A stretch of DNA of 5,314 nucleotides from an uncultured Oxalobacteraceae bacterium (GTDB lineage Bacteria > Pseudomonadota > Gammaproteobacteria > Burkholderiales > Burkholderiaceae): contig CAMLDH010000283.1 of assembly GCA_946478765.1 (NCBI GenBank), positions 1-5,314 of the forward strand. Direction: 5' to 3'. The position numbers and the translations under genes are program-made. The notes under the pieces were generated by a model. That model searched no databases. It saw only the letters and a program-made list of their open reading frames with translations, and was not told the DNA's origin. The first letter of the stretch is position 1. Each line of letters starts with the position of its first letter. Positions 1 through 5,314 of the stretch are shown piece after piece.

Positions 1-47
1 GAGATAGACCTTGGTGACTGGAGTTCAGACGTGTGCTCTTCCGATCT
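1..47 (+). other. Illumina P7/TruSeq read-2 adapter left at the contig end (artefact)
   Basis: Bases 1-5 (GAGAT) are the 3' end of the Illumina P7 primer. Bases 6-13 (AGACCTTG) sit where the 8-base i7 index belongs. Bases 14-47 match all 34 bases of the TruSeq read-2 adapter, from GTGACTGGAG to CTTCCGATCT. The order P7 end, index, read-2 adapter is exactly that of a sequencing library molecule, so this is unremoved synthetic sequence. It happens to be open in the NRPS frame and translates to VTGVQTCALPI, a peptide that recurs in databases as adapter-derived contamination. The TTG at 11 is therefore not a start codon and the first 12 residues of any protein called from it are false. Confidence 0.98.
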
Positions 48-2359
48 TGGTCATTCCTGAGCACGGGCAGCACCTCGACGCGGTGGCCTGGAAAAAAGCG
101 ATTACGGAACATGGCGTCACGCTATGGAACTCCGCGCCGCAGTCCATGCGCATGCTGATGGACACCTTCGGCCCGGACGAGCGCAGCGCAGCGCCGTTGC
201 GTACCGTCCTGTTGAGCGGCGACTGGATTCCGCTGGAATTGCCGCCCAGGATTGCAACGCACTATGCCAATGCACGCGTCACCAGCCTTGGCGGCGCAAC
301 GGAAGCGGCGATCTGGTCGAATTTTTATCCTGTCGATGCAGTCGATCCGGACTGGGCCAGCATTCCGTATGGGAAGCCCTTGCCAAATCAAAACATGTGG
401 GTGCTGGATCACCAGATGAGTCCGTGTCCGGATCACGTGATCGGCCGCATTTTCATCGGCGGCGCCGGCCTGGCGCGCGGCTATTGGCGCGATGCGGAAA
501 AAACGGCGGCACGCTTCGTCACGCATCCTCGAACCAGGGAGCGCCTGTACGATACCGGCGACCTGGGACGCTACGCGCAAGATGGCAATATCATTTTCCT
601 GGGGCGCGACGATAACCAGGTCAAAATCCGCGGACACCGGGTGGAACTCGGCGAAATTGCGGCGGTGCTGCGGCACCATCCGGACGTTGAAGAAACCGCC
701 GTGATCGTAACCGGCTCGAAAGAGCGCAAGGAACTGGCTGCCTATATTCAGTTAACGTCATGCCCCTCCACTCAAATCGGCACGCATCTTTCGGTATCGG
801 CAGAGAAGCCGATCTTGTCGCGTCAGCCGTTGCGAGACATGCTGAATGAGACACTTGCGGCATTACCGGCACGTCGGCTCGACGATGCATTCCGCCAGAC
901 ATGGTCTTTGCTGGACGAGCTCTACTTGGGCGCCATGCTTTCCGCACTCGATTATTTCGGTATACGGGGGGAGGTCGGCGAACTGATTACGCTAGATCGG
1001 CTGCTTGCGCAAGACATCCTTCCGCGCTATCGGCGTTGGCTGCAACGTGCGCTGGACGTGCTAGTGGCAGATGGTTATGCACGAGAGCTTGCACCAGGTA
1101 CGGTCAAAGTAATACGTTCATGGCCAATGCCCGATTTGTCGGGTCTGATAGCAGAGGTGAATGAACGCCTTAAAACAGAGTTTTACTTCACCCAATTGGA
1201 GGCGGAATGGCTTACCGACGCTGCGAAGAATCTGCCTGCCATCCTGACTGAAAAAATCCATTCGGCGGAAATATACACGGCTGCGGCGACCACGCAGTTT
1301 TATCAAAAGATATTCCCCGACAACCACGCGCAACTCGCGTGCGTAGTCGAAGGAATCGCCGGAATGCGAACCGGAGCTTTCAGCCTTCTGGAGGTGGGAG
1401 CCGGTCTCGGCTCCGCAACGCATCATGTGCTGCCTGTCGTGAGGCAGCACGGCGGGCGCTATATGTTTACCGACATATCTGAGTATTTCCTATCGCTTGC
1501 ACAAAGCAATTTTGCTGCTGCTGCCGATTCGATCGATTTTGGCCTGCTCAATCTCGACATCCGCCCCCAATTTCAAGGGTATGCGCAGCACTCTTACGAT
1601 GTCGTGCTGGCATCAAGCATGATGCACGATGTGCGCGACACCAAACTTGCACTGGATAACCTGCGTGCACTGCTGAAACCCGGCGGTCACTTGGTCATTC
1701 TGGAGGAGACTATTTTCTTCCGTTGCTTCGATTTGATGAGCGGTCTCCAGCAGGGATTCGATGGATTCGAAGATGAACCGCTGCGCACGAAGAACTGCCT
1801 CCTCTCACGTGAGAGATGGAACCAGACATTACGTGAAGCGGGTTTTGTCGATGTGGATATCCTTGGTACCCCAGGTACGATAGCCGAATTCCAGGGGTTT
1901 CACGTCATCGTGGCAACCGCGCCAGCCGATTTTTTGCAATTGAGCGCCGATGCAGTGACCGCATATCTGGGCGAGCATTTGCCGGAATATATGGTTCCAC
2001 GCCACATCGTGCAGATGCAAAAAATGCCCATTTCGGCAAATGGGAAAATCGACTACAGAGCATTGCCGCCTATTCCCGAGCAGATGCGGCAGGCAGAAAA
2101 AGGGAGGGTAGCTCCGCGTAATCCACTCGAACAAAAATTGCTCGACATTTGGCAGCATGTCATGCCCGGCCATGAGATTGGGGTAACCGACAACTTCTTC
2201 GATATCGGCGGCGACTCCTTGATCGCGACGCAATTGATACGACAGATTAATCAGTCGCTGTCGTTCAATCTCGAAATGAACGATTTTTTCGATAACATGA
2301 GCATAGAGGCGTTGGCCAGGTTCCATGAAAGCAAGGACATCGCTATCGATATCATTTGA
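48..2359 (+). CDS. Nonribosomal peptide synthetase, C-terminal part: cysteine-type adenylation domain with inserted methyltransferase-like domain, then carrier protein (5' partial)
   Basis: This is the C-terminal part of an NRPS; the first whole genuine codon is at about 50 and the true start lies off the contig. The adenylation domain shows A5 (GGATEAAIW, near 290-316), A6 (440-487), A7 YDTGDL (548-565), A8 (617-658), A9 LPEYMVP (1979-1999) and A10 with catalytic Lys at 2045-2047. Visible specificity residues are N (128), L (209), S (215), L (287), I (311) and W (314), fitting the cysteine code DLYNLSLIW. Between A8 and A9 (roughly 770-1910) lies a methyltransferase-type domain: a helical lid region (about 880-1090), SAM-binding motif EVGAGLG (1391-1411), a His (1625) and a Glu (1703 or 1706) placed like the His-Glu pair of polyketide C-methyltransferases. 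The same insertion site is used in PchE, PchF and HMWP2, where the domain N-methylates or epimerises. A carrier protein follows, with phosphopantetheine Ser at 2216-2218 in GGDSL. There is no thioesterase. A cyclisation domain would be expected upstream but is not visible. NRPS identity is certain; cysteine and methylation are inferences. Confidence 0.95.
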
Positions 2360-2400
2360 CGTTTGCACAAACAACTTGCAACTATAAATGAAAAAATAAG

Positions 2401-2406
2401 AAGGAG
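2401..2406 (+). promoter_or_regulatory. Strong ribosome binding site
   Basis: AAGGAG lies five bases before the ATG at 2412, a near-perfect anti-16S match. It fixes the start of the small membrane protein. It sits in the 52-base, AT-rich gap after the NRPS stop, which holds no clear promoter or terminator. Confidence 0.85.
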
Positions 2407-2411
2407 ATGTA

Positions 2412-2822
2412 ATGTACAAGACGCATAAATCGATAGAGGCGACTGTCGCCCAAGGCTGGATCCTGATGTTCCTGATTTTTGTCTGCATCACCATAGTGGA
2501 ATTTCTGAATGCGACTGTCAGCGGCAATCTGTCGATCTACACAAGCGATGAAGGCGCCGCAGCACTGCGTGTGATGGTGATGCTGATGCTGTTGCATGCC
2601 TTTGTTCCGATGCTTGTGGTCACCTTCGATGTGCGCTGGTTCCGCTGGTCCATCGCCGTTCTTACGCTTCTCTTCGGACTGCTCATGATCGGCCACGAGG
2701 TTATGCATATTTTTGTTGCCAAGAGCAGGGATTTTGGCGTGTTCGATTTACTCGATTTTTCCCATCATGTATTGGCGATCTGGGTGGCGATTCTCGCCGT
2801 GCGCTGGGCTAGAGCGCAATGA
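2412..2822 (+). CDS. Small four-helix, histidine-rich inner-membrane protein of unknown function
   Basis: I do not recognise this 136-residue protein. It reads as an integral membrane protein with four hydrophobic helices at about residues 15-37, 50-72, 79-102 and 113-132, no cleavable signal peptide, and short polar ends. Histidines lie in or beside the helices: H62 (LLHAFVP), H95 and H99 (GHEVMH) and the pair H118-H119 (DFSHHVL), with E96 nearby. This pattern could bind a metal or haem, but that is inference; no known family motif is evident. The start is supported by a strong AAGGAG. It lies between the NRPS and a membrane di-iron hydroxylase, 61 bases before the latter, so an accessory role to the hydroxylase (electron supply, stability) or to the product pathway is possible but undemonstrated. 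Codon use and intact frame support a real gene. Confidence 0.8.
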   Translation: MYKTHKSIEATVAQGWILMFLIFVCITIVEFLNATVSGNLSIYTSDEGAAALRVMVMLMLLHAFVPMLVVTFDVRWFRWSIAVLTLLFGLLMIGHEVMHIFVAKSRDFGVFDLLDFSHHVLAIWVAILAVRWARAQ

Positions 2823-2872
2823 TGCCTGACTGGCGCCGCGGATGCGGTAGCGTTGTTCGACAAGTTAATGCA

Positions 2873-2876
2873 GGAG
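2873..2876 (+). promoter_or_regulatory. Ribosome binding site
   Basis: GGAG seven bases before the ATG at 2884 selects this start for the hydroxylase. An out-of-frame ATG at 2879 is too close to be used well. The 61-base gap from the previous stop shows no T-tract hairpin, so read-through from the upstream gene is likely. Confidence 0.75.
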
Positions 2877-2883
2877 AAATGCC

Positions 2884-3744
2884 ATGCTAAAGAATCTCAT
2901 TCGCTATGCAGGATTGCCATTCATATTCATCTTCCCGATCTGCTTGTATGCGGCGATGAACACCAACGGGAATGCGCCTGCCTGGGCCATGTCTTCCGCA
3001 ATCCTCAGCATCGTCATTTTGCTGTCATGGGAGGTCTATTTGCCTTACCGGGGCGAGTGGAGGCCGAATTGGAAACATATCAAACTGGATCTGCAATTCA
3101 TGACCTTGATCCATTTGGCATTTATCGAATTGGTCGGCGCCGGCGTCGCCTTTCTGCTCGTGAACCAATTAGGAACCAAGTCTCCATACGCATACCTGTG
3201 GCCGCGCCACTGGCCGGTGTGGGGGCAAGTCGTTCTCATCATTCTGACTGCCGATTTTTTACGATATTGGGCACATCGCGCCATGCATACGGTCCCGTTG
3301 TTTTGGCGGGTGCATGCCCTTCATCATTCGGTCGACCGACTCTATGCGTTCAATACCGTGCGTTTTCATCCAATCGAAATGGTTCTGCAATACACCATCC
3401 TGTCGCTGCCGTTCATCCTTTTGGGGGTAGAGCCGCGTGTGTTCGGCTTCTGGATCGTCATTCATTTGTTGATCGCATTCGTACAGCACTGCAACGTCGA
3501 TTTTTACTCGCACTGGTGGAACAAGGTGATCCTTACTCCCGAACTTCATCGGTGGCACCATTCGGTCGTCATTGAAGAATCGAACTCGAATTATGCGGTC
3601 GCATTCTGTTTGTGGGACAGAGTGTTTGGCACCTATTACTGTCCATCCGAACGAAAGGTCGGCGCGCTTGGCATCAAGGAAGTCGTTTATCCGTCCGGTT
3701 TCCTGCCGCAGCTGAAAGAGCCGTTCAGGAAGCCGAAAAAATAA
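2884..3744 (+). CDS. Sterol desaturase / fatty acid hydroxylase superfamily membrane di-iron oxygenase
   Basis: This 286-residue protein belongs to the FA_hydroxylase (sterol desaturase) superfamily of integral-membrane di-iron enzymes, which use O2 to hydroxylate or desaturate lipid-like substrates at the cytoplasmic membrane. The histidine boxes are complete: HRAMH (131-135), HALHH (144-148), RFH (162), H202 in QHCNVDF, and HRWHH (222-226). Hydrophobic segments are visible near 7-25, 36-52, 72-94, 113-128, 167-181 and 186-201. The length is typical for bacterial members. The start is set by GGAG at 2873-2876, and the N-terminus MLKNLIRYAGLPF leads into the first helix. The substrate cannot be read from the sequence: a fatty acyl chain, a hopanoid or terpenoid lipid, or the acyl part of the NRPS product are all possible. 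Placement between an NRPS and an export cassette favours tailoring of a cluster product or a lipid tied to it. Confidence 0.93.
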   Translation: MLKNLIRYAGLPFIFIFPICLYAAMNTNGNAPAWAMSSAILSIVILLSWEVYLPYRGEWRPNWKHIKLDLQFMTLIHLAFIELVGAGVAFLLVNQLGTKSPYAYLWPRHWPVWGQVVLIILTADFLRYWAHRAMHTVPLFWRVHALHHSVDRLYAFNTVRFHPIEMVLQYTILSLPFILLGVEPRVFGFWIVIHLLIAFVQHCNVDFYSHWWNKVILTPELHRWHHSVVIEESNSNYAVAFCLWDRVFGTYYCPSERKVGALGIKEVVYPSGFLPQLKEPFRKPKK

Positions 3745-3825
3745 TACTTACTTTAAAAACGTTCATAACGACAGGCAGCTGCCACGCAGTGAGCGCACAG
3801 CGTAAAAACAATTTTCGAGAAAATA
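3745..3825 (+). other. 81-base spacer with a 10-base perfect palindrome
   Basis: This is the longest gap in the window. It contains GGCAGCTGCC at 3774-3783, a perfect palindrome without a following T-run, so it is not an intrinsic terminator. Only a weak purine stretch (CGAGAAAA, 3816-3823) precedes the next ATG. No convincing -35/-10 pair was found. A regulator site is possible but a lone 10-base palindrome is weak evidence. Confidence 0.3.
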
Positions 3826-4590
3826 ATGCGATTCCTTCGAATAACAATAGCCCTGATCATTTCATTGATTGCGCTTCAGCCTTTACATGCAGTGGCATCC
3901 ATGTCAGCCGTTGAAATTGTCGAGAAGGCGGAAAATCTGCTGTGGGGCAAAACAATGGCAGGCGATGTCGATATGACGATTACAACGCCGACATGGTCCA
4001 GAACGTTAACGCTGCATCTATGGATGGACCGCCCGACGAAATCCTTCATCCGCATTACAGCGCCAGCCAAGGATGCCGGCATTTCCTCGCTGCGCATTGC
4101 GTCGGAAATGTGGAATTATCTGCCGTCGATAGAGCGCACCATCAAGATACCGCCGTCGCTGATGCTGCAGCCCTGGCTAGGCTCCGATTTCACCAACGAT
4201 GACCTGCTCAAGGAAAGCAGCATCGTCAATGACTACACACATCGCATGCTGGCTAGCGTGACGGTGGATGGCAGCGAAGCGTACCAGATCGAAGGCTTGC
4301 CCAAACCGGACGCGGCGATTGTGTGGGGCAAGGTTGTCTACACGATCCGCAAGAACGATTTCATGCCACTGAAGCTGGAGTTTTACAACGAGCGGGGCGA
4401 GATCGTCCGCACGCTGATCTATTCCGACATCCGGACCTTGGGCGGACGGACCATCCCGACGCGCTGGGAAATGCAGCCGGCGGCCAGCCCCGGCAAAAAG
4501 ACGGTCATCGCCATCAAATCGGCGACGTATGAAAAACCAATCAACGCGGATGTTTTTTCGTTGCGCAATCTGAAGCAAAAGGACAAATGA
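3826..4590 (+). CDS. Periplasmic LolA-like protein (outer membrane lipoprotein-sorting protein family)
   Basis: This is a 254-residue secreted protein. It opens with a clear signal peptide: charged MRFLR, a hydrophobic core to about residue 18, and likely cleavage after an Ala in HAVAS (residues 21-25). A start at the later in-frame ATG (3901) would lose this signal, so 3826 is preferred despite a weak ribosome site. The mature part carries the hallmarks of the COG2834/LolA_like group: MWNYLPSIERTIKIPP (from residue 95) and WLGSDFTNDDLL (about 118-128), with a beta-rich, half-barrel type pattern. Members are thought to bind lipid or lipoprotein acyl chains in the periplasm. They are commonly encoded with ABC or RND-type envelope transporters. 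It is not canonical LolA, which is shorter and lacks the GSDFTNDD signature. It overlaps the following ATPase gene, which makes it a probable partner of that transporter. Confidence 0.9.
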   Translation: MRFLRITIALIISLIALQPLHAVASMSAVEIVEKAENLLWGKTMAGDVDMTITTPTWSRTLTLHLWMDRPTKSFIRITAPAKDAGISSLRIASEMWNYLPSIERTIKIPPSLMLQPWLGSDFTNDDLLKESSIVNDYTHRMLASVTVDGSEAYQIEGLPKPDAAIVWGKVVYTIRKNDFMPLKLEFYNERGEIVRTLIYSDIRTLGGRTIPTRWEMQPAASPGKKTVIAIKSATYEKPINADVFSLRNLKQKDK

Positions 4591-5306
4591 TGAATCGTGC
4601 CGCGACAGACGACTTGCCATTGGTGCGGGTACAAGGCTTGTGCAAGGAGTACCGGCAAGGCGACCTGCGGGTCCGGGCGCTGGACGATATCAATCTCGAA
4701 TTTCGCCAGGGCGAATTCACGGCTCTGGTCGGACCGTCCGGCTCCGGCAAGACCACCTTGCTGAATCTGATCGGCGCACTTGATACGCCAAGCACCGGCA
4801 ACATCGTGCTGGGCGACGATGCATTGGCCGGGCTGACGCGCGCGCAGTTGGCGGATTTGCGGCTTAAAAAAATCGGCTTCATTTTCCAGGATTACAACCT
4901 GCTGCCCGTGCTGTCGGCGCTGGAGAATGTCGAATACGTGCTGCTGCTGCAGCGCGTGCCGAGCGCCGAGCGCCGGCGCCGCGCCGATGCCGCCTTGCGG
5001 CAGGTCGGACTCGACGGATGCCAGCATCGCCGTCCTTCGCAATTGTCCGGCGGGCAGCAGCAGCGCGTGGCGATCGCGCGCGCAATCGCCGCCGAGCCGC
5101 TGTTGGTATTGGCCGACGAACCGACCGCGAACCTCGATTCCGATACCGGAGCAGCCTTAATCGACACGATGCTGGCGTTAAATCACAGCAAGGGCATCAC
5201 CTTTCTATTCTCCACGCACGATGCAATGATCATGCGGCATGCGAAGCGGGTGGTGCGGCTCAAGGACGTCGCGGTCGTGGAGGATGGCATCCATGCGATT
5301 TGTTAG
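4587..5306 (+). CDS. LolD/MacB-type ABC transporter ATP-binding protein
   Basis: This is a complete ABC ATPase of 239 residues, typical for the LolD/MacB/FtsE class. It shows Walker [10 protein letters not shown] (49-57), Q-loop FIFQD (Q101), signature LSGGQQQR (153-160), Walker B LLVLADEP (172-179) with catalytic E178, the D-loop NLD (182-184), and switch H211 in STHD. The sequence between signature and Walker B and the QDYNLLP after the Q-loop are characteristic of this class, whose permeases act on lipoproteins or periplasmic substrates rather than moving them through a pore. Two adjacent in-frame ATGs exist at 4587 and 4590. AAGGA at 4579-4583 is three bases from the first and six from the second, so 4590 (238 residues) may be the real start. 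Either start overlaps the upstream stop, implying translational coupling with the LolA-like gene. Base composition here is noticeably more GC-rich than around 2280-2400. Confidence 0.95.
   Translation: MMNRAATDDLPLVRVQGLCKEYRQGDLRVRALDDINLEFRQGEFTALVGPSGSGKTTLLNLIGALDTPSTGNIVLGDDALAGLTRAQLADLRLKKIGFIFQDYNLLPVLSALENVEYVLLLQRVPSAERRRRADAALRQVGLDGCQHRRPSQLSGGQQQRVAIARAIAAEPLLVLADEPTANLDSDTGAALIDTMLALNHSKGITFLFSTHDAMIMRHAKRVVRLKDVAVVEDGIHAIC
5279..5283 (+). promoter_or_regulatory. Ribosome binding site inside the ATPase gene
   Basis: GGAGG lies nine bases before the ATG at 5293, within the last codons of the ATPase gene. It supports translation start of the next gene in the overlap. Confidence 0.7.
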
Positions 5307-5314
5307 CCTGGCAT
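5293..5314 (+). CDS. Start of a probable FtsX/LolC-type ABC permease (3' partial)
   Basis: Only seven codons are visible: ATG followed by RFVSLA, cut by the window end. The start overlaps the ATPase gene by 14 bases in another frame and has a good GGAGG. LolD/MacB-type ATPase genes are very often followed, with overlap, by their FtsX-domain permease, and those permeases commonly begin with a short basic-hydrophobic stretch like this one. The position and start signals support a gene; its identity as a permease is inferred from the neighbour, not from the seven residues. Confidence 0.6.

Noticed and set aside
11..49. TTG at 11 as the start codon of the NRPS
   Set aside because: The codons from 11 to 46 lie in the index and read-2 adapter, and the protein begins in the middle of an adenylation domain, so the true start is off the contig.
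2361..2372. GTTTG/CAAAC inverted repeat after the NRPS stop as a terminator
   Set aside because: The stem is five base pairs with a two-base loop, AT-rich, and has no T-tract after it.
2356..2388. Possible promoter (TTGACG or TTGCAC with TATAAA) before the small membrane protein
   Set aside because: The spacings are 21 and 14 bases, outside the usual 16-18, so support is too weak.
2388..2399. Tiny leader frame ATG AAA AAA TAA before the AAGGAG
   Set aside because: Three codons without a ribosome site of its own; it is expected by chance in an A-rich spacer.
1829..2527. Long open frame on the minus strand (232 codons)
   Set aside because: It runs antisense across the NRPS carrier protein and the start of the membrane protein gene, has no recognisable domain, and the plus strand here has clear conserved motifs.
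2853..3575. 240-codon plus-strand frame overlapping the hydroxylase
   Set aside because: It is a shifted-frame shadow of the hydroxylase gene, with no family motifs, whereas the 2884 frame carries all histidine boxes.
4419..5042. 207-codon minus-strand frame under the LolA-like and ATPase genes
   Set aside because: Antisense to strongly conserved ABC motifs; it reflects GC-rich codon structure.

Overview
The window is the edge of a draft-assembly contig carrying the 3' part of a nonribosomal peptide synthetase (NRPS) gene, followed by a tightly packed, same-strand row of membrane-lipid and transport genes. Codon use, leader peptides and gene types suggest a Gram-negative proteobacterium. A betaproteobacterium of the Burkholderiales (Oxalobacteraceae-like) is my best guess, but it is low-confidence because there is no rRNA or marker gene. 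The presence of a LolA-like periplasmic protein with a LolD-like ATPase supports an organism with an outer membrane.

Bases 1-47 are not biological. They match the end of the Illumina P7 adapter, an 8-base index and the complete TruSeq read-2 adapter. The apparent N-terminus that reads through this stretch is an artefact.

Bases 48-2359 encode the C-terminal part of an NRPS: most of an adenylation domain, a methyltransferase-type domain inserted between adenylation motifs A8 and A9, the rest of the adenylation domain (A9, A10), and a terminal peptidyl carrier protein. The six visible specificity residues (N-L-S-L-I-W) fit the known cysteine code of thiazoline-forming NRPSs such as pyochelin and yersiniabactin synthetases. 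There is no thioesterase, so the chain must pass to another protein or leave by another route.

Bases 2412-2822 encode a small four-helix membrane protein with many histidines that I do not recognise. Bases 2884-3744 encode a membrane-bound di-iron hydroxylase/desaturase of the sterol desaturase/fatty acid hydroxylase superfamily, with all its histidine boxes.

Bases 3826-5314 form a transport cassette: a secreted LolA-fold protein, a LolD/MacB-type ABC ATPase overlapping it, and the first seven codons of a further gene that overlaps the ATPase and is most likely the FtsX/LolC-type permease.

All genes point the same way, with gaps of 52, 61 and 81 bases and then two overlaps, and no convincing terminator. 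They may be one transcription unit. A reasonable but unproven reading is a biosynthetic cluster in which a cysteine-derived product is assembled by the NRPS, possibly lipid-modified or oxidised by the membrane hydroxylase, and moved across the envelope by the Lol-like cassette. No stretch above 300 bases lacks a gene.
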